Shown here one piece after another: positions 45,741-59,980 of a stretch of DNA of 64,000 nt (its first letter is position 1; every line of letters starts with the position of its first letter). The DNA is taken from positions 43,967,648 to 44,031,647 of the forward strand of contig CM038221.1 in the NCBI GenBank assembly GCA_021442155.1. The letters run 5' to 3'. Both the position numbers and the translations under genes were made by a program. Below the pieces are notes generated by a model. It searched no databases. It worked only from the letters and a program-made list of their open reading frames with translations, and was not told the origin of the DNA. The DNA is from Cymbidium sinense (lineage: Eukaryota > Streptophyta > Magnoliopsida > Asparagales > Orchidaceae).

Positions 45741-46212
45741 CTCAAGATCTGCATGGTGTTCCAAATAAAATTCTCACAATAACCACATCCTCAATATGAC
45801 TCATTAGAAGGTATTTAGTATTTGGGCCATAATTATTTAGAGAAACTTAAATATTTTACAATAAGCATTATTGAGTCTCTATATGCAATTTTGCTTTATT
45901 TTTCAAAATATAATGTTTTTGTTATATTGAATTTTAATCTGAACTTATGATTAGGATATGAGAGAAAGAGACACATTATAATCAAGTGAAATTTACATAT
46001 ATAACACATATTATTTATTTATTTATGTATCTAATGCTTAAAATTTAACAATTCAATGGCACAATGACATTAAAATCTGCATGAAAATATGTATTCTATT
46101 TTGAGTATTTTAAAATAAATATTAGATGTCATATAAATTGATTTTAAAAATTTAGATGTTACATAAATAAATATTAAAATTTAAATATATGATACACAAA
46201 TAATAAATTATA

Positions 46213-46315
<103 letters not shown>

Positions 46316-46631
46316 TTTCCTTGATTAATTTAATGGCACATCAATTTATGCTTTTCAATAAAATTATTTTAAAATTTAAGAGTTTCTCTGCCTAATTTCT
46401 CTGCCTAATTATATGATATTAGTAAACACATGCATGTTCTAAATAAATTTTAATTTGAATTCAACAGGTTATGTTGTAAGTTTTTCATACTCAAAACAAT
46501 TCTTTCTTGTAGTTTTATAACTTTTAAATATTTTTTTGTAACTTAATACAACAATTTTAGATGACTTAGAAAAAAAAAAAGGTAATCTCGAGATGCCATT
46601 TGCTGCATTGATTTAAGATGTCATTTCAAAT

Positions 46632-46644
46632 AAGCAGAAGGAAA
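46632..46644. repeat. 5' target-site duplicate of the LINE (AAGCAGAAGGAAA)
   Basis: The same 13-mer recurs at 52138-52150 after the A-tail. Unit A has one copy at the empty site (AAGGAGAAGGAAA, 16902-16914; one mismatch). Confidence 0.9.
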
Positions 46645-46817
46645 GCTCTTTATAGAACCCCGAATGCGCCTAGGGCTTCTTTCCCTCTTCCCCTTTGCCT
46701 CGATGCCCCCTTCATTTCCTCTACCGACATCTCCTCTCCTCCTCCTATTCTTTCTTCAAGTTTATCTCTAACCTCAGGTGAGGTTAGATCCTCTTTATTT
46801 TCCTTTCTAAGGCAAAT

Positions 46818-48140
46818 GTGGACCCTAACATCACCGAAAACCTTTTCAACACCTCATTTCCACCTCTTACTACTGCCTCCCCTTCCTCCTCTATCCTTGG
46901 AACCCTGACCCTGACCTCCTCTAGACCTTGCATCTGGAAGGATCTTCTCCTAGCTCAAAATGATAAGAGCCAAGCCCTCCCCCTCTCATTCATACCTTCC
47001 GACTCCTAGGTTGTCTCCTTTTCTGAAAAAGAGCAAGAGGAGAAAATGAGTGGAAACTCTCACTGATTGGCCATGCAATTGGTAAACACCATATTATGGA
47101 TCCCTGCTAGCTGTTGTGAAAGAAATGGAAATTCAAAGGGAACCTGGAGCTTCTCACCTTGGATGGAGACTTTTTTCTCTTCAAATTCACCTTCCAAGAA
47201 GACTATAACCAGGTATGGGATAATGGTCCTTGCTTTCCAAATGGAAGGCCCTTTTTTTCGGGAAGTGGAATTTCAGACCATCGAAAGAGAGCATATCCGA
47301 GCTACCCATCTGGATCAAACTTTCGAACTTCCCCCTCTGCCTTTGGAATGAATCGGGTTTCTCTAAAGTGGTGAGTCGAATCGGAGTCCCTCTGGAAGTT
47401 GACAATCTAACATCCTCTAAGGTTAGAATCACTTTTGCATGCATTTGTGTGCAAATCAACACAACCTCCCCTCTTCTCGATTCTATCCCCATTAATCTTA
47501 ATGGACTAGAATTTGATCAGGCTATAATCTACAATTGGAAACCTACATGTTGTTCCAAGTGCAATACATTTTCACATGACAACCATAATTTTCCCTCAAA
47601 TCCCTCCTCCAGTACTGCTCATCGCAATAAAAGTAGAAGTCGAGTCCCACAAGGGAATAAACACATTTCACCCTTGAGAACTGCCTCTATTCCTCTGCAA
47701 AAAACTCAACAGGAACCAACCCCCCATCATCCTCCCCTCCCCATATATATATACTACTGCTCATGGAGGTATCCCTTGAAGACCAACCCATTCCTCCTCC
47801 TTCTTCCATAACAATTAACGATCTTAACCAACCTCCTATTCTTTCCCCTCCTTTGGAAGACCTGAAACAGGATGAAGAATCTACCCTAATAATAGATAGC
47901 ATTGAACCATCCCACTCTGACACATTGGGTGGTCATTCAACAATTGGAGTTACCACTCGATCAGCTGCAACATCTCCGACCTGGGCAACTCTCCACAAAT
48001 CAACTGATAAGATTCCAAAGACCCCAAGAAAACTCTCTACAGAGGAAAATTCCTCAAAACTCCCCTCTAACCCGACCCCTACTCCTCACAAAGGGAATAA
48101 AAAGAAGGGCAAGAAGCCCTCCTCCTCCTCTTCTCAATGA
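46818..48140 (+). pseudogene. LINE ORF1 (DUF4283-type protein), frameshifted
   Basis: ORF1 proteins of plant L1 elements bind the element RNA. The probable start is ATG 46818 (MDPNITENLFNTSFPPL), reading to LPLSFIPSDS and then a stop at 47007-47009. After frame changes comes the DUF4283-like domain: DGDFFLFKFTFQEDYNQVW (47159 on), then LPIWIKLSNFPLCLW and VVSRIGVPLEVDNLT (47310-47410). A CCHC-like stretch follows, CSKCNTFSHDNHNF (47552-47593), lacking its last Cys. The C-terminal part (47763-48140) is Pro/Ser-rich and ends KGNKKKGKKP. At least four lesions are present. Confidence 0.75.
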
Positions 48141-51100
48141 CCCAGCCTGTAATGGGATGTTGGAATGTGGGCTAGCTATTGATGGTAGAAAGCTTGACTG
48201 TGTTAAAATCATTAGGGAATCACACATTAATCTCATGTGTCTTTTGGAGACTAAGATACATAGCTCCTCTTCTCATCCTTCCCCTCTTTTTCGGAACCTT
48301 TCAATGTTCAACCAGGAATCCAGTATTTCTAATTTCGATTTTGTCCCCGGTGGTCGAATTTGGATCAAGTGGAACTCTGATAAATTGACTTTTGATACCC
48401 TCTCTAAAAATCAGCAACTTATACATGGATGTGTATCAGTCCAGGGTAATACTCCCTTTCTTCTTACCTGTGTTTATGCTGACAATGATGCAAAAGTTAG
48501 AATTACTCTATGGAATTCACTCAGAGAGATTGTAAGATCCACTTACCATCCTTGGATCATTATGGGAGACTTCAATTGCACTCTTCTAAGTAAAGATAAG
48601 ATGGGAGGTAACCCTGCCTCCTTGAACAACACTCTGGACTTCAAAAAGTGTATCAATGATTGTGAAATCATGGAGCTGTCCAGTTCTTGACTATTTTTCA
48701 CCTGGTCCAATCAACAAGCAAACCGACCTATCCTCTCTAAACTTGATAGGGTATTCCATAACTCAAGCTGGCTAGATTTATACCCTACCTCTCACTACAA
48801 AATTCTCCCCCCTCTTTCATCTGACCACTCACCCCTAGTCATTTTCCCCTCAAACAACACTTACACACTCATGATTCCTCTTTAGGAATTATTGGACTAT
48901 TGTTCTGGATTTCAGGGCACTATCAAGGATGCTTGGGGGAATTACTCTTAAGGGGACCCCCTCTATGTCCTCTCCTATAAACTCAAGTAGAAATCTTCTT
49001 AAAGGGAGGTTTTGGGAATCCAACTCCCTTAAGCGGCAAATTGATGACTTGAGGAAAGATCAAACAAGTTATGAACAAATTGGACAAAGACCCCCTCAAC
49101 ACTTCCCTAATTCTTGATGCAAAAGACATAAAAGCTAGATACATTGAGCTCCTACAGATGGAATCTATATGGACAAAGCAAAGGGCTAAAGAACATTGGC
49201 TTACTCAATCTGATGATGATCTAAAATACCTCTACAACACCATTAAAGAGAGAAAGAATGCTAATCTTATTAGGGCCATCAACACTCCTGAGGGGGAAGT
49301 GTTTGATCAGAATCATATTGCTGAAGAACTTTGTAAGTTTTTCTCTACTTTATTTAACAGTAATCAAACACTTATCCTTCCTCATCAAGACATTCCTAAG
49401 GGCAAATGCCTCACATCCACTCAAGCTACTGTTTTGAGTGTCGACATCAAAGACCAAGAAATTATTGAGGCCTTACAGAGCATAAATGAGAATAAAACCC
49501 CGGGGCCTGACGGTTTTAACTCTAAGTTTTTTACCACAACCTGGGTTATCACTGGAAAAGTATTTCTCAAAGCTTTCCATCATTTCTTCAATACTCACAA
49601 GTTCCCTAAGAGGTTCAAGCACACCCTTCTTACTCTCATTCCAAAGACATTCCAACATGATAACGATTATAGGCCTATATCCTTATGCAATATAATTTAC
49701 AAGGTTATTGCTAAGATTTTAGTTAGAATGAAGCATCTCTTACCACTGATTAACTCAATCGCATTCATTAAAGGAAGAGATATAGATGATAATCTTGCTA
49801 TGACTTATGAGATCGCCATGAATTTTCTTTCCCTAAACAAAATGGGTCTTTCCTAGCAAAGTTTGATATAAAGAAGGCCTTGACAAGGTGAATAGAGCTT
49901 CCTTATCCACATTACTTGTTAAAGGTTTTCCACCCAGATTTATAAAATGGGTTGAGGCTTGTATTATGGATATTCCCTTTTCTATTATACTGAATGGCAA
50001 TGTCAAAGGTTACTTCACTTCTTCTAACGGGCTGGGACAAGACTGCCCCCTATCTCCCTTTCTTTTTACTATAGCAATGGATACTTTTTCATGCATTATT
50101 GACAGGGAAGTTAATCTACATCTTTACAAACCTTGCTCTTATGGTGATTGCAACATTTCTCATCTTCTTTTTGCTGATGATCTCCTAGCTATGGGGGAAG
50201 CAAATCAATCCACATTCCAGTCCCTAAAATCTTCTCTACAGACATTGGAGTCATACATAGGATTGGGAATCAACAATGAGAAATCTTCAATCTGTTTTTC
50301 TATAAATTATCGAAGAACAGAAGATCTTATTCACATTCTTGAAATTAAAAAGAGCTCATTCCCTCTCAAGTATCTAGGATTACCCTTGGTTACGGGCCCT
50401 ATAAAATTGGCTTACTTTAAACCCCTTTTTGATAAGCTCCACGCATGGTTGATGAAAATGCTTATCACTGGGGAAGACTTCAATTGATCGATCTTGCTTA
50501 ACAATTATCTATCTTATTGGTTTCAATCCATCACTATTCTGGGGATTATTAAATGTATTTGTTCTTTACATCAAACTTCTTCTATCATTCTAGAAACTAA
50601 GAAATTACATATTATCTCTTGGGAAAGAACTACTCTACCTAGAGAAAAGGTGGTATTGGCCTTGTGCATCCTCAATATGTAAGCTGAAATTTATATGGAA
50701 AGTTTGCTTGGGAAACTCTCTCTTTGCTAATTGGTGCCTTTTGAAGTATGGATCGATCTGGAACCTCTCTCATCAAAAAGCATCCCCTCTATGGAAATTT
50801 ATAAAATCAGTTGCATTAAGATTCAAAGGAAATTTTCTCTACAAGGTTGGTAATGGTAGGAATCTTTCTCTTCTCCTTGACCCTTGGGTCGGTGGTTCTT
50901 CCCTATATAATATTCAGGGGACTAGATATATTCATCTACTGGGTTATCCTGATGATACTAGACTATGCACAATCATATAAAATGGTTACTAAAACATCCC
51001 CCCTCATTTCAATGTTACCAATCCAAGTGAAACCAAAAGGATTACGGCTATATCTATTTTGGAAGGAGCTGATGTTATTACCTGGAATAACCACTTCTCT

Positions 51101-51658
51101 CCCACGACCTTGATGTTTAAGAAAGCAGCGTTTGAAAGTTTCCCTGATGTTAGCTGGCATAAAGAAATATGGTTCAAGGGTCATGCTATTAACTTTGCAT
51201 TATATTGTTGGTTAGCCTTCTTGAGAGGACTAAAAACTTCTGATATACTTGCCAAAAGGGGCTTAGGATCATCTCTATCTGCTGTTTTTGTCATTCTCAA
51301 CCAGAAACACATGCACACTTATTTTTTGAATGCCCTTTCTATGAAATTGATTAGATCTCTGCCCAAATGGCCAATTCTTCCTTTAGGTCTCCCTTCAACA
51401 GGTTCTAAGTATTGTGGAGGATAGCTCAAACAAATTAATTAAAAGAGCTCACTATCTGATTATTGTGATTTGGTTTACTCCCTATGGAGAGAAAGGAACA
51501 ATAAAATATTCTCTAATAATCCTTCATCCTTATCCTCTCTCGTCTTGCTGATAAAGGAAAGGGTTGCAGCAAAAATGAAAAGGTGGAAAATTAAGGATAC
51601 ATGGCCTAGTCAGGTTCTTGAAATGGTGCAACAATGGAGTTATTTTAATCCCCCTTAA
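48133..51658 (+). pseudogene. LINE ORF2 (endonuclease-reverse transcriptase), frameshifted
   Basis: The start MTQPVMGCWNV (48137) overlaps the ORF1 end. The endonuclease shows MCLLETKI (catalytic Glu), PWIIMGDFNC (Asp/Asn) and, after a TGA at 48688, SDHSPLVI. The reverse transcriptase starts in 49071-49856 with NKTPGPDGF, DYRPISLCNIIYKVIAK and FIKGRDIDDN. Two frame changes near 49833-49890 interrupt the first catalytic motif (KFDIKKA). 49888-50487 carries GQDCPLSPFLF and the FADDLL active-site motif. A terminal zinc-binding reverse-transcriptase-type region (about 51059-51424) and SLWRERNNKIFSNN (51482) precede the stop at 51656-51658. All core residues remain recognisable, but the frame is broken at least six times, so the copy is inactive as read. 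Confidence 0.8.
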
Positions 51659-52137
51659 ACACCCTCTATATCTGTAGAACTCTCCTCTTCTTCTTCTCAA
51701 TAGCTTGGGTAAGGGTGGACAATGATGACCAAGAGTTGGCTGAATTATTCTTGTGTTGGTTCTTGCTTGGAGGGCCTTCTCAAAAACCTGGACCCGTGTC
51801 TTCCCTATGTGGTTTTCTAGGTTCCATTGGATGGCTAGGAAGGAAACCGCAGGCCCCATGTGTTGCTTGTAGCCTCTCGTCTTTGATGATTTTGGTGGCT
51901 GGACTTCTCTAGCATTTTGTGGTATGAGTCCCCCCTGTATGAATTAATTTTCTTGTATCTGCTTTAGTAGTATTCATTTTTCTGTTGGTCTGTAATGATG
52001 GTCCTTCTTTTGTTAGTTTTTTTGTAACATACCCCAGCCTTACTGGTTTGGTGTATGTTGTCCCCTAATTTTGTATACGGTTTGTTCATTCTTCATTTGA
52101 ATTAAACTGGCTATGCTCTCAATCTTTCCAAAAAAAA
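51659..52137 (+). other. LINE 3' untranslated region and A-tail
   Basis: Contains TTTTTTTGTAACATACCCCAG and a T-rich stretch typical of plant L1 3' ends, then AATCTTTCC and a 9- to 10-base A-tail at 52130-52139. The tail overlaps the start of the target duplicate. Confidence 0.75.
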
Positions 52138-53724
52138 AAGCAGAAGGAAACCAAAAGATATTGTCCGCTTGGATGTGACGACTGGAAAGAAAACCAAGAA
52201 GTGACATGGAGTGGAATAATGATATTAAACCCAATTCAAATTATGCTGAAATTAATACTTATATTATTTTAATTTGTCAAAAATAATGAAATATTATTTG
52301 AATGTGGTAAAGAATTGGTGATTTAGTCGAGTTCATGCAAATATTAGTCGTGGTGTATTATTGAGTTGAGTTCACATTAGTCAATTTAATTTATGACGAA
52401 AAAATTTTGATTTTTAAATTAAATAAAGTATAAAAAATTTATAAATTATGAGTATTTTTAACTATTTTGAGCCAATCATATATATGTTATGTTTGATTTG
52501 GCTAGTACACCTGAGTCGATGCAATCAAGCACACCAGATTGTTGGAAGACCGCTCAAGGGGCCACTTAGTTCAATAAGTGCAGAATGAGCCCATCATTAA
52601 GCAACTTACTACAAGAATAATTCTACTTAGAAGAAACTTATCCCTGATCAAAGTCCACTCAAGATAGCCACATTTCATGTCCATAGGAAGCTCATCATGA
52701 ACCCTACAAAAGGGGCTCTCCCTAAGAAATCACCTCCTCCCACACTCCCATCATGGATCATGACACTCACGGAAAGATTCACCCAAGGTGCTAGCCCTAA
52801 AGGACTTGCTAAGCGATGACTTATTTTCAGACTTGATCCTAAATCAAGCACTAAAGTAGATTCCTACCGTAGTAATCAATCATCTAGAGACTTTAATGTT
52901 AACAATCATCTTAAGGGCAATATAAGTGTTTGTATTAAGAGTGTTCTACATATCTGCAATTGCTATTCATGTATTATTTTAATTTTTATTCATGGTGCAA
53001 CATTCCTTAAAACTTCTATCACTCTACAAATAAATGGTTGAAAATCATTTTAAGCATTCAGACTATTATGTATTGTTTATGAGGTATAATTGGCTCATTA
53101 AGCCTCTCTTCTACTTGTTTCCTACTTATATTTTCTTTATCATCTCTAATATATTCAGCTAGTTAGTCTCATAAAATCATGTTAGGTATCACCCAAAGAC
53201 AAACCAATATATAACATCCTAAAATGTATAGTTTTTGTGGATTGATGCCACTGACCAAAAGCCAAGTAATGTAGAGTAGTCCGCCAAAAAGACTTCAATT
53301 AACATGGAAAATCAAAACTTTGATATGCATCAAAACCCGAGGGAAATTGAGATAACTAGATTAATCTAGGGTGCATGCATTGGGATAATTTCATGGAGAG
53401 AAGAGCAAGCTAGAAGAGTCACTTAACTAACATAAGAGAATGTATCATAGTGGCAAGACACTAACCTCAATACCTTCCATAGATCAAACCCATTTTTATG
53501 CTAACGATGAAGAGTCCCCACTAAGGTGAATGAGAGGATAGTCGCCTATAACCAACACTTCTACATAGAGATAGTAGAAGCTCAACCACCCACCAAGTTT
53601 ATAATGTTTCATCTAGAGTCATATTGTGGAAGATCTGGTGCCCATAATCCATAGCACCTTGTGTTTTTTAATTTGGGGCCATATGGACACCACACAAAGC
53701 TTATGGGGTACTCATTGAAGTGAT
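52138..53724. repeat. Central segment of unit B, right of the LINE
   Basis: Counterpart of 16902-18509, including the gag relic at about 53510-53720 (lesions differ from unit A). No intact gene is seen. Confidence 0.65.
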
Positions 53725-55740
53725 CAGTATGACATTAAGGTATGATGTATCATCTTGAAAGATAGATACATCACCCACAATGAACTTAATTACCTAATAA
53801 TTCTAAGACAGATGGGTCTATGTATATACCAAAGATCTTTCCCCTACTTTACATGGAGAAGTAAAGAAGGGTATATTTTATGATGGGTTTTTTAGTTTCT
53901 TATAGAAGCAAGCTTCCATAGTTAATTACATCTTATAAAGTAAGAATTTCCTAAGAACACTGTTGATTAAAGTATTCAATAAGTATCTCCAAATACTTCA
54001 AACTTAGACTATCAAAGGATTAGGTATTCATGGAAATCAAATGGGAAGGTTCAAATATAAAGACTAATTTGTGGATTCCAAAGGAAGATAAGTAGCACCC
54101 ATGATACTAGAAAACTGAGTACCGCTTACCTATGTGAGGCTCCACATATTTGAAAGAGAAAATTTAAATTTCATTGTAACATACATGAAGGAAATCATTA
54201 TGAACCTAAATCTAAGATGCTTTAGCATAAGATAAAAGCATGACCTACCTAATCAAAAAATGGGACATAAGGGTTTACCTCCACAAGAGGAAAACACATC
54301 CCAACTCTTGGCTTACCGCCTAGAGTGGCGCCTAATATTTCCTTCTTTAAAATTATGTAGGCCGGTCTTATGTAGATGCAAGATAGCTAGACTATTATTT
54401 AATTAGGAAGAAACCTAGAATCCTAAACTCACTCCCTAAGAGATTAGATCATGATTGAAATGAAAACATGACTTAGACTAATGCAAAAATTTATAATCTT
54501 TTATACCATTTTGATACATTCATTTTGGACTAAGTCTTAGGACAATTATGCCTATATGCATGATGAAATAAGTTTGTGGGATAAATCAACGGGAGGAGGT
54601 ATTCGCCACTATAAGGGATCGCCCTCTGTGGTGTTTTATTTTAGAGTCATTGTGGACACCATGTAGATCTTAGGGGGTGATCGGGTATGACATTAGGTAT
54701 GATGTACTACCTCAAAAGATAGAAATATCACACCATAATGGATCTAATCACTTAATAAGGACTCGTATGGCATGATGTTCAGATATACCGAAATCTTTCC
54801 CTACTTTACATGAAATAGTAAAATAGGATTTATTTTATCGGGTTATTTAGTTCCCTATAGGCAAGCCTCCATAATTTATTGCATTCTAGGAAATGAGATT
54901 TCCTAAGAAAACTCTTGATTAAATTAGTCAATCATATCTCCAAAGATTTCAAAGTTAGGCTATCAAAGGATTAGTTATTTTTGAAAAATCAAATGAGAAA
55001 GTTCAATTTTGAAAGACTTGTTTTTTTGGATTTCAAAGGAGGATGAGTAGGGAGCACTTGTGATACTAAAAAGCCTAGTAATCACTCTAATCTATCCTAT
55101 GGTGAGGCTTTATATGTTTGAAATTGAAGATTTATTTTAATTTGAGTTGAAATTTTATTAGAATGCTAGGGCTTACAATCCATCAACACAAGACTATGAA
55201 AATGCCTAAGAGATGAGGATTTATACTCGTAGCTCAAAAGAAATAAGCAACCTTGGAAAGGGGGATACAATGGTCTACCTCCACAAGAGAGAATATAACT
55301 ATCTGACTCTTCAAGACTTACAACCTCCTAGAGTGGCCTCCATCTAACACCTCCTATGATTCAAAACCATGTAGGCCGGTCTTTATATAATTGCAAGATA
55401 GTTAGGGTAGTATTTAATTAGAAAGATACTGGAGTCCTAAACTCACTCCCTAAGAGACTAGATTATGGCTAGCACAAGTATATGACTTAGTATAAATACA
55501 AAAATTTTACAAATTTGATATTATTTTGACACAATATTTTGGACAAAGGCTTGGGATATTTTATGCCTAAATGCATGATGAAATTGAGTTATTGGCCAAA
55601 TCAGAGAGATAGAGGGAGATCTCCATCATGAAGGGGTGCTCTCATAGGTCAAGCGTTCCTTCAAGTGCAAGAATGGAGACTCTCATTATTCATGAGTGAA
55701 ATAAGATGATATGCATGATGTTAGACATTCAACATTCAGC
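53725..55740 (-). repeat. Two tandem copies of the 1.07-kb module (unit B)
   Basis: Copy 1 (about 53725-54690, shortened by the loss near 54178) and copy 2 (about 54691-55740), counterparts of 18510-20640. Confidence 0.65.
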
Positions 55741-58078
55741 TAGGGTTGCTAAATCTTTAAATTATCTTGATTATATCCTAGGCTTTAGAATGAAGATATG
55801 AGTTATTTTAAAATTTTAATTATGAGTTATTAATTGGGGTAAAAAAATTAATTTTATCCTAAGAGCCTATTGTATCCACACATTCAAACATAAAGTTTAA
55901 GAAATTATAAAGAAGAATAAATTTCTATTATGCAATCTAAACATAACAATCAAACATGTACATATTCCATAAAAGAATAAAAGGCCAATGCGGTCGGGTA
56001 CTACCATACACCCCTGAAAAGAGAAAATTAGGTAATCGAGCTCTACCCTTATACAACCTAGATTACAAAAGAATATTACAATTTAGAATTAAATTAGATG
56101 TTATGGGGTCTTCATTCCTGCTTCTTCTTTCTTTTCTTCTTCTTTTCTTTCTTGATTTGATTATGCTCCAAGGCTTCACAAGGCCTCATAGGACTATGCC
56201 TTCTAGCCATCCTAAACACTATAGCACTAATCTTAATTCCTATTATAAAAAATTACATTTTATTGAAAAGTAAAGTCTAATTACACCAAATAGATGTTAG
56301 CTAAACATACATACAAACCCGAAGCGTTATATTTTATAATTTGGACTTAGCACCATACACAAAAACCAAGCCCACCTATCCTAACATGGAGAAACCAAGT
56401 AGAAGCATTTATAATTAATTTGGTGGCCCTATTAGCATAATCTTCTACGAAAAATAACATTAGGCTAACAACAGCCTAACATCGAGTCTACGCACAACAA
56501 TACTAACATCCAGTCTAAAACATTACAACATAAAATAAAACACAACAATGTTACATACACCATCCTAACCTAAAGCTAGATGGGATGACCTAGCATTATA
56601 ATGTGTGTGCTTTAGTATGGTTAGCAAGACTTTGGAATTATAATTATATAAGTTTGGGATTATTTAAATTATCCATGAAAGATGGTTTCACTTAAAATTG
56701 TTAAGAGGATTTGCAAATTTTAATTTGTAATTTTGTTTTATTTCATTTTATATTTAATTAGCATCTAAGCATTGTAAAGAGAAGAAAGAGGCTTAACCTC
56801 TTTCATCCCTATCTTAGTTCCTTTTTTATAAAATATGTTGTTGTAATTAACCTTAAATATTAAGTATTTTATTAATCCTAAGTTTGGATTAACCTTAAAG
56901 GATCCTATTCAACATGAAATGCATCCTAAGATTAATGTAATTGAATTATCATCACATAGAATATGTTGCACCATTCCTTTTCATCATCAATAATATGCAT
57001 ATGATTTTAAACTTAACATACCTATACATGCAATATATTTGGCACACTTACATGATTATGAATTCATTTGTATTTTTGGTAGAATGGTGAAATTTCACTC
57101 TTTAGCTAAATGCACATACACATGTATTAAAGTTTTAAGTAAGTACGTGCCATTGTTTAAAGTAGGGAAGTGAGATAATCTAAGACCTCATTGGGGCTAC
57201 TTAAAGCCTTGTATTCTAGTGATATCTAGACTATATACTTGCTATCTTAAATGCATATAAATTTACATACAACTATAAGGATGCAAATCATGCAAAAGAT
57301 TGTATTTTTGTGAATTATTTACACTTGCAAAGAAAAGTTCTATCCAAATTCTAGTACAAGTACACATAGGAATGTAATTAAATAAGTATGTGGCTTTATT
57401 AACCAAGGAAGTGAGGTAATCTAAGACTTCTATAGGGTTACTTAAAGCCTCATATTCTTGGGATGTCTAGACTATATACTTATCACCATTCAAACCTATG
57501 TAAACCCATACATGAGTCATAAAGATAAAATAATGCTTTAACATGTTTAGGTTATAAGACATGTAAATCATATATAATATTCATAGCTAATATCAATTTA
57601 ACTTTTTATTTATAATTTTAAAAATAGTTTTGAGATTTATTAGTGATAATAGCTACACATATAATAGGATTAATTCAACACATGCAACTTTACATAAGTA
57701 TATTCATTTGATTATTTGATTTGAAAACATGAATGCATGATATCAAATGACATACAAAATTTATAATGATTGGAAATGAATGATTGCACACTTTCACATA
57801 ATTCATTCAATTACACTAATTCCCAAGGACAATCAAGTTGGATAAAATCATCTAAGGAAAGCCAAGGCTTCTTATGAAGTTTGATTTTGAATTTGAATTA
57901 TTAAACTCAAAGAGGAGGAATAATATTTGTTATTTTTACTCCATTCAATGTTGATGATTTAATATGTTTAAGGAGAAACAATTAAGTGCATTTTATGAAT
58001 TAATTAAGTTTGAACCATTAAATAATTCATTTAATTACCCTTTCCTATGCTTCTTTGATTTAAACAATCATTTAATTA
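55741..58078. repeat. A+T-rich right tail of unit B
   Basis: Counterpart of 20641-23040; near-identical with short indels. Positions 55930-56420 are the inverted counterpart of about 44060-44540. No gene is seen. Confidence 0.65.
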
Positions 58079-58858
58079 TAAGCTTCTAATAGTATGCAAA
58101 TGATAAATTAAAATTGCAATGCACTTAGAGACCTAATGCAATAAAGCTTATAATTATGTATTAATTAAATTACAGAATCTAATTAAGTACTTATATGATT
58201 TTTCCACACCCATGGGTTAATCATAATTTTCTTAAGGGTTTTTATGCTATTGAACACATAAAGAGGAACCCACAAGTTTAGATTAAATTATCTAATCTAA
58301 TCGACATTTTAATTTGATTTACTTTGGCCATTTAAATTGCTTAATTATCCTTAATTAAATGATAAATTAATTAATCCTTTCAAATGAAATGAACTTAAAA
58401 TAATTAGGAAGTATCCTAATCACTCCACTTCATCATTCCACTGTTACCAATGAGTAATCAAGTTATATTAGTTAATTTTATAATTTTGGAATTTCAAATA
58501 ATTATTAAATCACTTAATGAGGGTTATTAAGATTTGAATTTCAAATTCCTCCAATTGCCTAGCCAATAAATCCCAAGAAAATTATGAGAGGCAAGGGACA
58601 TCCCATTAAATCAATTTTTTTAAATTTGAGATCAATTGGCAAAGTAATTAAAGCTTAATTAAGCTAATTAGGAAAACTTTTAAACCCTAATTAAGCACTA
58701 TTCACTATTCAAACCATAAGAAAACTATTTTTATTAAATTTTCCTCTATTTATCCTTCTCAAAATGGGTTTACTTATATTTTTTAGGATTGTTACTACAA
58801 TTAGTTATGATATTTCAAAGTTCTTAGAGATTAATTATATTTTAACCTTAATTAATCC
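58079..58858. other. A+T-rich sequence right of unit B; no gene seen
   Basis: No match elsewhere in the window by eye. Rich in TTAATTAAA-type words. It probably continues the same repeat as unit B, because there is no visible border at 58078 on this side. Confidence 0.4.
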
Positions 58859-59980
58859 TTAATCTCATCGGCACTCGCGGGAGCTGACGTGGCGCTTTCC
58901 ATGTGGAGTTGCAAGATTGGCCACTTAAACCATCCGATGTGGCATGCTGAGTAAGCGGCAATGACGGATGTGCTTTTATCCCTGTCGTCCAATCCTCCAT
59001 GTGGGATTGACCACTTGAACCATCCATGTCTGAGTAAGTGGCGGTGATGGACACACTTTTGTCCTCACCGTTTGATCTCGGATCGGACGAAAGGGATTAA
59101 TCCCATGGTTCTAAATGGATTAAATTAGATAAATCTAATGGATTAATCACAACCGTCCATTCTAATCATGAGGAACGGACAGTGGGTGATCCTTCATCCC
59201 TGAGCGCTAGAAGATGGACACTGTTCGCCCTCCTCCGCTCAATTTGAGCTCGTCGGAGCTCGTGAGGCATTGGGATTGACTTCAAAAGATCCAGGAAAAA
59301 GATCTAAGGAGATCCTACGGTGGAAATCACACAAAAATGCAAAACACTTCACAAAAGATCAACTCATAGAGACTTTTCTACAATTTTCCTGAAAAATACC
59401 TTACTAGAGCTTAAGACGGTGGTCTAATGACTGAGGTAGGTTTATCTTGAAGATACGAAGCCTTGTTGAGAAGCTCACAAGTTGCCTCCCTGCTAGTGGC
59501 TCTCTGGACCAAACACCCCCACTAAGCTCACCGGAGTTGGTCTAGGAGTGGTCTCCGGTGCTCGAATCGATTGGAAATCATTTTATTTTGCCTGGCCAGA
59601 GCTTGGGGAAGGTGTGGGAGAAGTTAATTTAGATTTGGTGGAGTTTAGGTGAGCTTGGATGGAGAGGGGGCTTGTTTCACTCAGGTTTGGTGTCGCAGGC
59701 GATGGGGAACTCAAGATAGGTCGGAAAGGCTCTAGGGAAGTTTGTCTGACTCATTGTAGCTCTATCTCTATTTGAAATGGGATGGGGAGGAGTATACCCT
59801 CCACATTGATTGATCCAATGGCTAGGATCAACTTTTGGAAGGCATTTAGCAAAGTGGGATGACATGAATCGGTTGAGATGGATGCTCTTGAGTGGCTGGA
59901 GGAAGGGAGTGGGATGGCCATGTGTGTACCCTCTCTGCCAGGTGTTCCAATGGGGTGGTTTGGGTTAGTTTTCCTTCTCT
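58859..59980. repeat. G+C-richer segment with a local duplication
   Basis: A unit of about 90 bp (CATGTGGAGTTG…CCACTTAAACCATCC…GAGTAAGCGG…) at 58899-58987 is repeated with changes at 58998-59070. The rest, 59100-59980, has short open frames on both strands without recognisable domains. In position it mirrors the G+C-rich segment left of unit B's A+T-rich array. Confidence 0.45.

Larger units (their letters stand above)
46645..52137 (+). mobile_element. L1-type LINE, about 5.5 kb, apparently full length but mutated
   Basis: Two ORF regions (nucleic-acid-binding protein; endonuclease-reverse transcriptase), a 3' untranslated region of about 470 bp and an A-tail (about 52130-52139) lie between 13-bp target duplicates. 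It begins at the duplication with 5' untranslated sequence and ORF1 starting within about 175 bp, so little or no 5' truncation is apparent. Multiple stops and frameshifts interrupt both ORFs. Plant L1 elements transpose by target-primed reverse transcription. Confidence 0.9.
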
